DNA of 53,663 nt from an uncultured Clostridia bacterium (GTDB lineage: Bacteria; Bacillota; Clostridia; Peptostreptococcales; Anaerovoracaceae), in contig CALWZU010000098.1 in NCBI GenBank assembly GCA_944386095.1, positions 1-53,663 of the forward strand, in the 5' to 3' direction. This document shows, in pieces, positions 32,906 to 41,435 of the stretch (the stretch's first letter is position 1; each line of letters opens with the position of its first letter). A program made the position numbers and the translations under genes. The notes beneath the pieces are model-generated. The model had not been told where the DNA came from and made no database searches. It saw only the letters and a list, made by a program, of their open reading frames with translations.

Positions 32906-34876
32906 ATGCAGACAGAAAATCGAATCAAAAAGCTGCCCCGGGAGGTGGCGGATAAAATCGCGGCGGGAGAGGTTGTTGACAGGCCCGCTTCGATCGTAAA
33001 GGAGCTTGTGGAAAACAGCATCGACGCCGGGGCCACCTCTATTACCGTAGAAATACAGGGAGGCGGCAAAAGCTATATCCGGGTAACGGATAACGGCAGG
33101 GGCATTTCCTCTGAGGATGTGGAAACAGCTTTCCTGCGCCATGCTACAAGCAAAATCGCTTCAACGGAGGATCTGGATAAAATCCTGACCCTGGGCTTTC
33201 GAGGGGAAGCGCTGGCCAGTATCGCCGCCGTGACAAAAACGGAGCTGATCACCAAAAGCTCCCGGGAAAAAACCGGCGTTAAGATCCTTTTGGAAGAAGG
33301 AAGGGTGATCGAAAAAACCCCTACCGGCGCCCCGGAGGGAACCACCGTTATCGTTCGGGATCTGTTTTACCATATTCCCGCCAGGCTTAAATTTCTCAAG
33401 CAGGATCATACGGAAAGCGCCAGGATTATCGATTTGATCTCAAAGCTTTCTCTGGCTTATCCCCAGATTCGTTTCCGGATGATCAACCAGGGAAAGGTCC
33501 TGTTTTCCACCACCGGCAAGGGCGATGTGCTGGAGACGATCATGGTGCTTTTCGGAAAGGAAATCGGGGAAAACCTTATCAGCTTTGCCCAGGCCTGTGA
33601 AGATCCGTGTATGAGCCTTGAAGCCTATGTTTCCGGCCCCGGCTTTACCAGGACTTCCAGGAGAAGCCAGTTCTTTTTTGTCAATGGCAGATATGTCAGC
33701 GACAAGATCCTGGAGCAGGCGGTTTCGGAGGGCTACCGCACAAGGCTGATGGAAGGGCGATATCCCGCTGCCTTTTTGTTTTTTCATATCAGCCCGGAGG
33801 AAGTGGATGTGAATATTCATCCCAATAAAAGAGAAGTCCGTTTTCACAGGCCCGCCCAGGTCAGGACCTTTGTGGCTGGCGCCATTTCCGAAAACCTTGA
33901 CAGAAAGGCCGCCATTCCCCTTCAAAAAGGGGAGCGGATCCTGGGTTTTTCTTCAAATAAAAGCCGTTTTTCAAAACCCTTTTCAGAAGGGATAGACAAG
34001 ATAAAGGATCAGGGGTCGGAAGAAAAGCAGGAGCAAACGGGATTTTTCCTTTCTGAGGCTATGGAAAATGAAGGGAAGCATCCTGTTTGGGAGGCAGGGG
34101 ATCCCCTTGTCACAGAGGTACGGGAAGAAAGGGCAAGGCCTTACACTGGGGGGAAAAACGCTGCTTTTAAGGAACCCCTAACTTCCTCTTTAAGGGATGG
34201 AAACAAAGCAGAAAAAGATCCATCCGGGCCGGAGGCGTCTTTTCGAAACGCTCTTGAAAGGATCAGATGGGCTCAAAAGGAAAGCGTAAAAGGGGATTTT
34301 GATTTTAAGAGCCTGAAGGTTTTGGGGATCCTGTTTCGGACCTATATCGCCGCAGCGGATGAAAAAAGCTTTTATCTGATCGACCAGCACGCCGCTCATG
34401 AACGTGTTTTTTTCGAGGCCTTTTTAAAATCCTTTCAAAGGCAGGAGGCGCCTCCTCAGCTTTTGCTGACGCCTCTTGTGATGGAGACGGATTATGGGTT
34501 TTCCCAGCAAGCGCCCCTTTGGATGGATTTCCTTTCAAGCAGCGGATTTCAGATAGAGATTTTCGGCATGAAGTCCTTTGTGGTGCGGGCGATCCCTTCG
34601 TTTATGTCTTTAGGCCAGGCGGAGGAGTTTTTGCGGGATTTTGTGGATCAGGCTCAGGAGGACAGGGATTTTACGGATCAGAGATCTCTGGAGAAAATCA
34701 TCATGCATGCCTGTAAAAGCGCGGTTAAAGCAAATGATACGCTCCATCCCCAGGAGGTTGAGCGTCTTCTTTCGGATCTTGCTATGGCGGATAATCCTTA
34801 TTCCTGCCCTCACGGCAGGCCGGTCATCGTGACCATCAGCAAATACGAAATGGAAAAAATGTTTAAGCGGGTGTAA
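32906..34876 (+). CDS. mutL: DNA mismatch repair protein MutL
   Basis: 656 residues. GHKL ATPase N-terminus (ELVENSIDAGATSI, DNGRGI, TLGFRGEALASI), a variable linker about 340-450, and a C-terminal dimerisation domain carrying the endonuclease motif DQHAAHERVFFE and later ACKSAVKAND and CPHGRPVIV, so it is of the nicking-competent type. Starts 3 bases after mutS. Confidence 0.97.
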   Translation: MQTENRIKKLPREVADKIAAGEVVDRPASIVKELVENSIDAGATSITVEIQGGGKSYIRVTDNGRGISSEDVETAFLRHATSKIASTEDLDKILTLGFRGEALASIAAVTKTELITKSSREKTGVKILLEEGRVIEKTPTGAPEGTTVIVRDLFYHIPARLKFLKQDHTESARIIDLISKLSLAYPQIRFRMINQGKVLFSTTGKGDVLETIMVLFGKEIGENLISFAQACEDPCMSLEAYVSGPGFTRTSRRSQFFFVNGRYVSDKILEQAVSEGYRTRLMEGRYPAAFLFFHISPEEVDVNIHPNKREVRFHRPAQVRTFVAGAISENLDRKAAIPLQKGERILGFSSNKSRFSKPFSEGIDKIKDQGSEEKQEQTGFFLSEAMENEGKHPVWEAGDPLVTEVREERARPYTGGKNAAFKEPLTSSLRDGNKAEKDPSGPEASFRNALERIRWAQKESVKGDFDFKSLKVLGILFRTYIAAADEKSFYLIDQHAAHERVFFEAFLKSFQRQEAPPQLLLTPLVMETDYGFSQQAPLWMDFLSSSGFQIEIFGMKSFVVRAIPSFMSLGQAEEFLRDFVDQAQEDRDFTDQRSLEKIIMHACKSAVKANDTLHPQEVERLLSDLAMADNPYSCPHGRPVIVTISKYEMEKMFKRV

Positions 34877-34883
34877 AAGGAAC

Positions 34884-35843
34884 ATGCAAAAGGATAGAAT
34901 TTTAGTGGTTGCAGGACCAACCGCCGTAGGAAAAACAGAATATGCCATCGGATTGGCACAGCTTCTGGATGGGGAAATCGTTTCGGCGGATTCCATGCAG
35001 CTTTACAAATACATGGATATCGGCAGCGCCAAGCCGACCAGGCAGGAACAGGAGGCGGTCCCTCATCATCTTGTGGATGAGATCGATCCCCGGGAGCCTT
35101 TCTCTGCTTACGAATATCAGAAAAGGGCCAAGGAGGCGATCCGGGATATTTTTAAAAGAAAAAGGGTGCCGGTGATTTCCGGAGGAACAGGGCTTTATAT
35201 CAATTCCCTGATTTATGAAATGGACTTTTCTGCGCCTCCTGCCTCTGAGGATTTTCGAAAAAAAATGGAGAAGCTGGCCCTGGAAAGAGGTCATGAGGCC
35301 CTTCATCAGCTTTTAAAAGAGAAGGATCCTCTGGCGGCGGAGAGAATCCATCCCAACAACGTGAAAAAGGTCATTCGCGCTCTTGAAATCCTGGAGGGAG
35401 GCTCCGATTGTGTCAGAGAATTCCGGCAATCCTTTGTTATGACAAAGGACTATGAAGTGAGGATCGCAGGGCTGACCCGGGACAGAGAAGAGCTTTACGA
35501 CAGAATCAACCGGCGGGTGGACAGCTTGATGAGGGCGGGCCTTGTAGATGAGGTAAAAAAGCTCTGCGCCATGGGCCTGACGGAGCAGGCCATTTCCATG
35601 CGGGGTATCGGCTATAAGGAAATCTTCGGATATCTGGCGGGAGAATATGATCTTGAGGAGGCGGTTCGTCTTGTCAAGCGCAATACCCGCCATTATGCGA
35701 AACGGCAGATGACATGGCTAAGACGCTACGAGCCGATCCGCTGGTTCGACCTTTCCGTTTATGAAAGGGAAGGCAGCCGGGAGGGCCTTTCTCCCAAGGA
35801 AAGAGTCTGCCGGGATATTGCGGCGTTTTACCGGGAGGGATGA
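34884..35843 (+). CDS. miaA: tRNA dimethylallyltransferase
   Basis: 319 residues. Adds the dimethylallyl group to A37 of tRNA, making the substrate for MiaB encoded upstream. P-loop GPTAVGKTEYA, then DSMQLYKYMDIGSAKPT, SGGTGLYINSL, and the C-terminal TRHYAKRQMTWLRR. Stop overlaps the following recombinase frame. In many Firmicutes hfq follows miaA directly; no hfq is present here. Confidence 0.96.
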   Translation: MQKDRILVVAGPTAVGKTEYAIGLAQLLDGEIVSADSMQLYKYMDIGSAKPTRQEQEAVPHHLVDEIDPREPFSAYEYQKRAKEAIRDIFKRKRVPVISGGTGLYINSLIYEMDFSAPPASEDFRKKMEKLALERGHEALHQLLKEKDPLAAERIHPNNVKKVIRALEILEGGSDCVREFRQSFVMTKDYEVRIAGLTRDREELYDRINRRVDSLMRAGLVDEVKKLCAMGLTEQAISMRGIGYKEIFGYLAGEYDLEEAVRLVKRNTRHYAKRQMTWLRRYEPIRWFDLSVYEREGSREGLSPKERVCRDIAAFYREG

Positions 35844-35845
35844 AT

Positions 35846-37015
35846 ATGGCTGTAAAAAAGGAATCCAAAAAAGAGCTTCGCATTCACAACAAAAGCGACA
35901 AGCCGGATAATCTTCTGCAAAGGGAAAACGAAATATATGAAAAATGCCGGGAAATCGAAAAAGAGCTGCCCTATTTCCTGCGGGGCTTTTTTTCCTATCT
36001 GAAAAGCGGCGTTCTTCCCAACACACGGCTTGCCTATCTGTTCGACATCCGTTTTTTTTGCGAATATCTGGTCAAGGAAACAGCTCTTACAAGGGCCGAC
36101 CTGCCAAAGGATATCACCCAGGAGGAATTTTCCAAGATCAAGGCGGTGGACATCAATATGTATCTGAACGATTACTGCCGCCGCTACCGGGTGGAAAAAG
36201 AGGATGCCGTATATATTTATGAAAACGGAAACCGGTCTCTTTCCCGGAAAAAATCCTCTCTTTCGGTGCTGTTTAAGTATCTGTACAGAGAAGAGACCAT
36301 TCCTTTTAATATCACCGACGGGTTTGATCCCATCCGCCTGCCAAAGCCGGGGGAGAGGGAAATCAAACGCCTTGAAGCGGATGAGGTCAAGATCATGATC
36401 GACGCTGTGCTGGAGGGAAGGGGCCTTACGGATAAAGAGAGGGCCTATTGGAAAAAAACAAAACGCCGGGACGCGGCGATCCTGATTTTGTTTCTGACCT
36501 ACGGCCTGCGGCTGTATGAGCTGCAGCAGCTGAATCTGTCCTCCTTTAATTTTCAAAAGGAAGAATTCAAGATTTACCGTAAAAGGGGAAAAGAGACCAC
36601 TATGCCTTTGAATCAGTCGGCCCTTAAGGTTTTGCAGGATTATATCCAGCTGGAACGTCCGGCCTCAGATGAGCTTCAGCCCCAGTTCAGGGACGCATTG
36701 TTTCTTTCTCTCCAAAAAAAGAGACTGACGGAGAGGGCGATTCGGGAACTTGTAAAAAAATATACCTCTATCGCCATGAACACTGGACGGGATTTTGGCT
36801 ACAGCCCCCATAAGCTCAGAGCAACCGCCGCGACGGCGCTGATTGAAGAGGGCAATTCCATTTTTGATGTCCAGGCTCTTTTGGACCACGATAACATTAC
36901 AACCACGCAGCTTTACGCAGCCCACAGAAGAAACGCCAAAAGAGACTTGATCCGTAATTTTGAATGGCTGGATGAATATGATCCGTCCTTTGAGAAAGGA
37001 GAAGAAAAACGATGA
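35846..37015 (+). CDS. XerC/XerD-type tyrosine recombinase
   Basis: 389 residues. N-terminal SAM-like core-binding domain (YFLRGFFSYLKSGVLPNTRLAYLFDIRFF) and C-terminal catalytic domain with the full active-site set: Arg in LTYGLRLYELQQL, Lys in YRKRGKETT, His-x-x-Arg in SPHKLRATAATAL, His in LLDHDNITTTQLYA and the nucleophile Tyr in that last motif. It carries out site-specific recombination, possibly chromosome dimer resolution, though no attachment sites or mobile element flank it. Start at ATG 35846 (GGGAGG 7 bases before) rather than 35840. Overlaps the next gene by 4 bases, so it is a stable part of this operon. Confidence 0.88.
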   Translation: MAVKKESKKELRIHNKSDKPDNLLQRENEIYEKCREIEKELPYFLRGFFSYLKSGVLPNTRLAYLFDIRFFCEYLVKETALTRADLPKDITQEEFSKIKAVDINMYLNDYCRRYRVEKEDAVYIYENGNRSLSRKKSSLSVLFKYLYREETIPFNITDGFDPIRLPKPGEREIKRLEADEVKIMIDAVLEGRGLTDKERAYWKKTKRRDAAILILFLTYGLRLYELQQLNLSSFNFQKEEFKIYRKRGKETTMPLNQSALKVLQDYIQLERPASDELQPQFRDALFLSLQKKRLTERAIRELVKKYTSIAMNTGRDFGYSPHKLRATAATALIEEGNSIFDVQALLDHDNITTTQLYAAHRRNAKRDLIRNFEWLDEYDPSFEKGEEKR

Positions 37016-38313
37016 ATCAGACCGATGAGCTTTTGATGGGGCAGCTGGGCATCGATCCGAAGGTACTGGGCGCCGTCAGAAAGGCGGAACAGGCTCTTTC
37101 AGAGCATTTTCAAGGGCTTTCCGATGTGGCTGAATATAATCAGTATAAGGTTTTGGGCGCTTTGCAGAAAAATAAAATCAGCGATATGCATTTTTCCTGG
37201 AATACCGGATACGGTTATGATGATCCGGGAAGAGAGGCGGTAGAGCGGGTTTTTTCCGATGTTTTTCATACCCAGGACGCCCTGGTGCGTCCCATCATCG
37301 TAAATGGGACCCATGCCCTTTCTCTGACGTTAACAGGCATTCTCCGGCCGGGGGATGAAATGATCTATTGTACGGGAAAGCCCTATGACACCCTGGAACA
37401 GGTGATCGGGATAAAGGGAAAGCCGGGAGATGGTTCCCTGAAGGATTTTGGCGTGACCTACCGGCAGGTAGAGCTTACGCCGGATGGGCGAATCGATCTG
37501 GAGGCTCTGGAAAAGGCGATCAACGGCAAAACCAAAATGGTCTGCATGCAAAGGGCCACCGGCTATGGCTGGAGAAGAAGCCTTTCGGTGAAGGAAATGG
37601 GAGAATGCTGCCGGTTTGTCAAATCCATCCGAGAGGATATTATCTGTATGGCGGATAACTGCTATGGAGAATTTCTGGATGTGATCGAACCCACCGATGT
37701 GGGCGTGGATGTGATGGCAGGCTCGCTGATCAAAAATCCCGGGGGAGGGCTGGCCCTTACGGGAGGCTATATCGCGGGACGGGAGGACTTGATCCGGCTG
37801 ATTTCCTATCGCCTGACCACAGTGGGCATCGGAAAAGAGTGCGGACTGACCTTCGGACAGACAAGGAGCATTTTACAGGGGCTGTTCCTGGCTCCCAGCG
37901 TAGTGCTGGGGGCGTTGAAGGGAGCTGCGCTGTGCGCCAGGGTTTTCGAGGATCTGGGCTTTGCCGTTTGTCCCAGATACGATGAAGAAAGAAGCGATAT
38001 CATCCAGTGCGTACGGCTTGGAAGCGCGGAAGGGCTGATCGCTTTTTGCCAGGGGATCCAGTCGGCCGCTCCCGTAGACGCCCATGTGACGCCGCTGCCC
38101 TGGGATATGCCGGGCTATCAGGATCAGGTCATTATGGCGGCGGGGGCATTTGTCCAGGGCTCTTCCATCGAGCTCAGCGCCGCCGGACCTCTTAGGGAGC
38201 GTTATATCGTATACTTTCAGGGCGGTCTTACATATGAATATTCCAAAATCGGCGTAATCAAGGCTCTGCAGGCGATGCATGAAAAGAGCCTGATCTCCTG
38301 GGAGGCTCTGTAA
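37012..38313 (+). CDS. Methionine gamma-lyase family protein (YnbB-like)
   Basis: 433 residues, PLP fold type I, the family once called aluminium resistance protein. Segments WNTGYGYDDPGREA, RPIIVNGTHALSLTL, VCMQRATGYGWRRS and ADNCYGEF are characteristic; the PLP lysine is in GSLIKNPGGGLALTGGYIAG. Family members sit next to miaA/hfq in Bacillus and relatives, as here next to miaA and a recombinase. The physiological substrate is not established. Confidence 0.9.
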   Translation: MNQTDELLMGQLGIDPKVLGAVRKAEQALSEHFQGLSDVAEYNQYKVLGALQKNKISDMHFSWNTGYGYDDPGREAVERVFSDVFHTQDALVRPIIVNGTHALSLTLTGILRPGDEMIYCTGKPYDTLEQVIGIKGKPGDGSLKDFGVTYRQVELTPDGRIDLEALEKAINGKTKMVCMQRATGYGWRRSLSVKEMGECCRFVKSIREDIICMADNCYGEFLDVIEPTDVGVDVMAGSLIKNPGGGLALTGGYIAGREDLIRLISYRLTTVGIGKECGLTFGQTRSILQGLFLAPSVVLGALKGAALCARVFEDLGFAVCPRYDEERSDIIQCVRLGSAEGLIAFCQGIQSAAPVDAHVTPLPWDMPGYQDQVIMAAGAFVQGSSIELSAAGPLRERYIVYFQGGLTYEYSKIGVIKALQAMHEKSLISWEAL

Positions 38314-38389
38314 CCGGTGAAAAAACATATTTTGACAAAGCTTTTATCCCTGCCGGGGGCGCATTTCAAAAGGGAGGATCGTTTCCTTT

Positions 38390-39145
38390 ATGAAATCAGG
38401 TTGTATTCCTAAAAAACGAATCCTGACGCTGCTTTTTTTAATCGGTATAATAATGCTTTTAGGGTGGCTTTTTTTCTCAGGAACCAGTGAATCCCTTAAA
38501 GAACCGGGCCCTTTATATGAAAAGGATCCAAAGCCCGCTCCCCTTGATGGCTATGTGATTTGCGTCGATCCCGGCCATGGGATCTACCCGCAGGAGATGA
38601 GAGGAGCTAAAAATCCGGAAGGAACAAGAGGGGCTTTTCAAGCGGAGCATGAGCTGAATCTGAAAGTAGGGCTTTTGCTTGAGGAAATGCTAAAGGATCT
38701 GGGCGCCCAGGTGGCTATGACAAGGACCCAGGCTCAGACCAGCCTTGATAACCGGCAGCGGGCGGATTTTGCCAATGAGCTTGACGCAGATCTGTGCGTA
38801 AAGCTTCACGCTGACAGCAGCCCGGATCCTCAAATAAGGGGGATCAGCGTTTTGATCCCCGGCAGCTGCGCCGGCAATGACAAAGAGATGCTCCAGGACA
38901 GCGCTGCGGCGGGAGAAATCATTTTATCCCAGCTGCTTCTTTCCACCGGAGCGGAAAATCTGGGGCTTGTCGAAAGGACAGATCTGACCGGCTTTTATTG
39001 GTCTGAGGTTCCTGTGGTTTTGGTGGAAATGGGTTTTATGAGCCATCCCCAGGAGGACGCCCTTCTTCAGGAGCCGTCTTATCAGAGGCTTCTTGCCAGA
39101 GGTATTGCAGACGGCATCGTCCGCTGCCTGGTGAAGGGGGTTTAA
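38390..39145 (+). CDS. N-acetylmuramoyl-L-alanine amidase (Amidase_3)
   Basis: 251 residues. N-terminal signal anchor (RILTLLFLIGIIMLLGWLFF) then an Amidase_3 zinc domain: His in DPGHG, Glu in AEHELNLKV, His in KLHADSS and the catalytic Glu in VEMGFMSHPQED. It cleaves the bond between muramic acid and the stem peptide in peptidoglycan outside the membrane. GGGAGG lies upstream of the ATG. Single-domain, with no wall-binding repeats. Confidence 0.93.
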   Translation: MKSGCIPKKRILTLLFLIGIIMLLGWLFFSGTSESLKEPGPLYEKDPKPAPLDGYVICVDPGHGIYPQEMRGAKNPEGTRGAFQAEHELNLKVGLLLEEMLKDLGAQVAMTRTQAQTSLDNRQRADFANELDADLCVKLHADSSPDPQIRGISVLIPGSCAGNDKEMLQDSAAAGEIILSQLLLSTGAENLGLVERTDLTGFYWSEVPVVLVEMGFMSHPQEDALLQEPSYQRLLARGIADGIVRCLVKGV

Positions 39146-39227
39146 AGGATTTTGAACAAAAAAGATGTCAAAATCCCCTGGATATGATACAATACCTCTA
39201 AATAGATAGAAAGGGAGGCGGATGGTA

Positions 39228-39605
39228 ATGGAAGGTCAGGAAGAGATCAGAACGAAAAAGGCCGAAAAACAATATCCTTTTGAATATACCCTGTCTATTA
39301 TTGACGGAAAATGGAAAATCCGCCTGATGTATCTTTTGTCTGTCAACGAAATCATGCGATACGGGGAGCTTAAGCTGGAGGTGCCGGGCATTACCCATAA
39401 GATGCTTGCCAAACAGCTTAAGGAAATGGAAGCTGACGGTATCATCAACCGCAAGGAATATTCCCAAATCCCGCCCAAGGTGGAGTATTCCCTGACAGAA
39501 AAGGGAAAGACCCTGATCCCCATTATCAACGCCATCTGTCTGTGGGGAGAGGAAAATAGACCGGTGGTGGACGGCGAAGTGATCGTTCATAAATGGCACC
39601 TCTAA
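39228..39605 (+). CDS. HxlR-family winged-helix transcriptional regulator
   Basis: 125 residues. Typical HxlR pattern: YTLSIIDGKWKIRLMYLLS, RYGELKLEVPGITHKMLAKQLKEMEADGIINRKEY, VEYSLTEKGKTLIPII and a C-terminal dimerisation helix. Such regulators respond to electrophiles or redox stress, often through a Cys; the single Cys here is in AICLWGE. Start at 39228 has GGGAGG 9 bases upstream; 39222 is also possible. It could bind the short dyad found at 43397-43409 and 51633-51645, which is a guess. Confidence 0.9.
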   Translation: MEGQEEIRTKKAEKQYPFEYTLSIIDGKWKIRLMYLLSVNEIMRYGELKLEVPGITHKMLAKQLKEMEADGIINRKEYSQIPPKVEYSLTEKGKTLIPIINAICLWGEENRPVVDGEVIVHKWHL

Positions 39606-39651
39606 AGAAGCTGCGAAAGGACGAGACATCTTGCTGCAAGGGCAAAAGACA

Positions 39652-39680
39652 TTGACGGAAAGACAGCTATCGGGTATAAT
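39652..39680 (+). promoter_or_regulatory. Promoter of the SCIFF peptide gene
   Basis: TTGACG (39652-39657), 17 bases, perfect TATAAT (39675-39680), followed by about 88 bases before the peptide start. Very strong match, fitting high expression of a small precursor peptide. Confidence 0.85.
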
Positions 39681-39768
39681 AATATAGTTAAAAATGCGTG
39701 GCCATCAGGCCCCGCGCCTTTAAAAATACGGTTCATCGCTATTTAATACAAAGTCGGGAGGAATGAAA

Positions 39769-39912
39769 ATGAAAAGAATCAAGACCATTGAGCAGCGGGA
39801 TCTGCATAAAAGCGCCATGACAGGCGGATGCGGCGAATGTCAGACATCCTGTCAGTCCGCCTGCAAAACTTCCTGCGGCGTTGCCAATCAGAAATGCGAA
39901 AGCAGAAAGTAA
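39769..39912 (+). CDS. scfA: SCIFF (six-cysteine) ranthipeptide precursor
   Basis: 47 residues. Cysteines at 21, 24, 28, 32, 36 and 43 in GGCGECQTSCQSACKTSC and the QKC near the end give the six-Cys pattern of the SCIFF family, conserved across Clostridia. The N-terminal leader (KTIEQRDLHKSAMT) is the part recognised by the maturase. The maturase makes thioether links from Cys to non-alpha carbons. Start at 39769 (GGGAGG 7 bases upstream) rather than 39763. The maturase gene follows 143 bases later. Confidence 0.95.
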   Translation: MKRIKTIEQRDLHKSAMTGGCGECQTSCQSACKTSCGVANQKCESRK

Positions 39913-40055
39913 GTTTCGTGTCGCTAACAAAATAAGATGAACAAAAGGCCCTTGTGCATACAAATGCTGCTGATCGGCTTCGGCGGTTTTTCAGGCGCTC
40001 TTTCAAAAGGAGAAACGCTTTTGGGTATGTGCGGGCTTTTTTTATGGGAGGCTTT

Positions 40056-41435
40056 ATGGTTCATCAATATCAGCTTAACGGCTATTACATCGTGGTGGAT
40101 ACCTGCAGCGGCTCCATTCACAGCGTGGATGATGTGGCCTATGATGTGATTTCCCTTTATGAAACCCACAGCGAGGATGAGATTATCCGGAAAATCCTTG
40201 CTGACTATCCTGACAGAAGGGATGTGAACCAGGAGGAAATAAGGGAATGTCAGGAGGATATCCAGCTTTTGAAAAAAGAAAATCGACTGTTTTCAAAGGA
40301 TCTGTTTGAGCCCCTTTCAGAAAACCTTGCCATGAAACAGGATACGGTGAAAGCGCTTTGCCTGCATGTAGCCCATACCTGCAATTTGAACTGCTCCTAC
40401 TGTTTTGCCGCTCAGGGGAAATATCACGGAGAAAGAGACCTGATGTCTTTTGAAACCGGAAAAAAGGCCATCGATTTTCTCATCAGCCATTCAGGGGACA
40501 GGCATAACCTGGAGGTGGATTTTTTCGGGGGAGAGCCTTTGATGAACTGGGAGACGGTCAAGGAGATCGTCGCTTACGCAAGGCTTCGGGAAAAGGAAGA
40601 AAACAAACATTTCCGCTTTACCCTGACGACAAACGGCGTTCTGATCGATCAGGAAGTAATGGATTTTTGCAATCGTGAAATGGATAATGTGGTTTTGAGC
40701 CTGGACGGCAGGAAAGAAGTCCACGATCATTTTCGAAAGGACTATCAGGGCCGGGGAAGCTACGAAAAGGTTGTTCCTCTCTTTCAGGCGTTTGCGCAAA
40801 GCCGCAGGGGAAAAAGCTATTATATCAGGGGCACGTTTACCCACCATAATACCGATTTTACCAAGGATATTTTTCATATGGCCGATCTGGGCTTTACGGA
40901 GCTGAGCATGGAACCGGTGGTTTGTCCCCCTTCGGATCCCTATGCCTTGACCCAGGAGGATCTTCCCGTTTTGTATGAGCAATATGAGATCCTGGCAAAG
41001 GAAATGAAAAGGAGGAAAAAAGAAGGAAGGCCGTTTACTTTTTACCATTATATGCTGGATCTGTCCCATGGCCCCTGTATTTACAAGAGGATCGCAGGCT
41101 GCGGCTCAGGCACCGAATATCTGGCTGTTACCCCCAAGGGAGAGCTGTATCCCTGTCATCAGTTTGTGGGAGAGACGGCTTACCGGCTGGGAGATCTGGA
41201 AAAGGGGATCGTCAATTCCGCTCTGAGAGATCGTTTTGCTTCCTGTAATGTCTATGCCCGGCCCCAGTGCAGGGATTGCTGGGCAAGGCTTTACTGCTCC
41301 GGCGGCTGCGCAGCCAATGCCTATCATGCCACAGGGGATATCGGCGGGATTTATGAATACGGCTGTCAGCTGTTTAAAAAGCGCCTGGAGTGCGCCATCA
41401 TGCTCCAGGTTGCCGAAAGCGAGGAAGAGGGATGA
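40056..41435 (+). CDS. scfB: SCIFF thioether maturase, radical SAM/SPASM protein
   Basis: 459 residues. N-terminal RiPP-recognition-like part (MVHQYQLNGYYIVVDTCSGSIHSVDD), radical SAM motif CNLNCSYCFAAQG, then FFGGEPLMNW, and a C-terminal SPASM domain with cysteines in YPCHQF, CNVYARPQCRDCWARLYCSGGC and YGCQLF for auxiliary iron-sulfur clusters. It forms thioethers in the SCIFF peptide. The start at 40056 with GGGAGG fits family N-termini; the longer frame from 39954 is not supported. Its stop overlaps the following decarboxylase start (ATGA). Confidence 0.95.
   Translation: MVHQYQLNGYYIVVDTCSGSIHSVDDVAYDVISLYETHSEDEIIRKILADYPDRRDVNQEEIRECQEDIQLLKKENRLFSKDLFEPLSENLAMKQDTVKALCLHVAHTCNLNCSYCFAAQGKYHGERDLMSFETGKKAIDFLISHSGDRHNLEVDFFGGEPLMNWETVKEIVAYARLREKEENKHFRFTLTTNGVLIDQEVMDFCNREMDNVVLSLDGRKEVHDHFRKDYQGRGSYEKVVPLFQAFAQSRRGKSYYIRGTFTHHNTDFTKDIFHMADLGFTELSMEPVVCPPSDPYALTQEDLPVLYEQYEILAKEMKRRKKEGRPFTFYHYMLDLSHGPCIYKRIAGCGSGTEYLAVTPKGELYPCHQFVGETAYRLGDLEKGIVNSALRDRFASCNVYARPQCRDCWARLYCSGGCAANAYHATGDIGGIYEYGCQLFKKRLECAIMLQVAESEEEG

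Noticed and set aside
35846-37015. Integrase of a mobile element
   Set aside because: No direct repeats, tRNA target, phage or conjugation genes; the gene overlaps both neighbours in a conserved operon.
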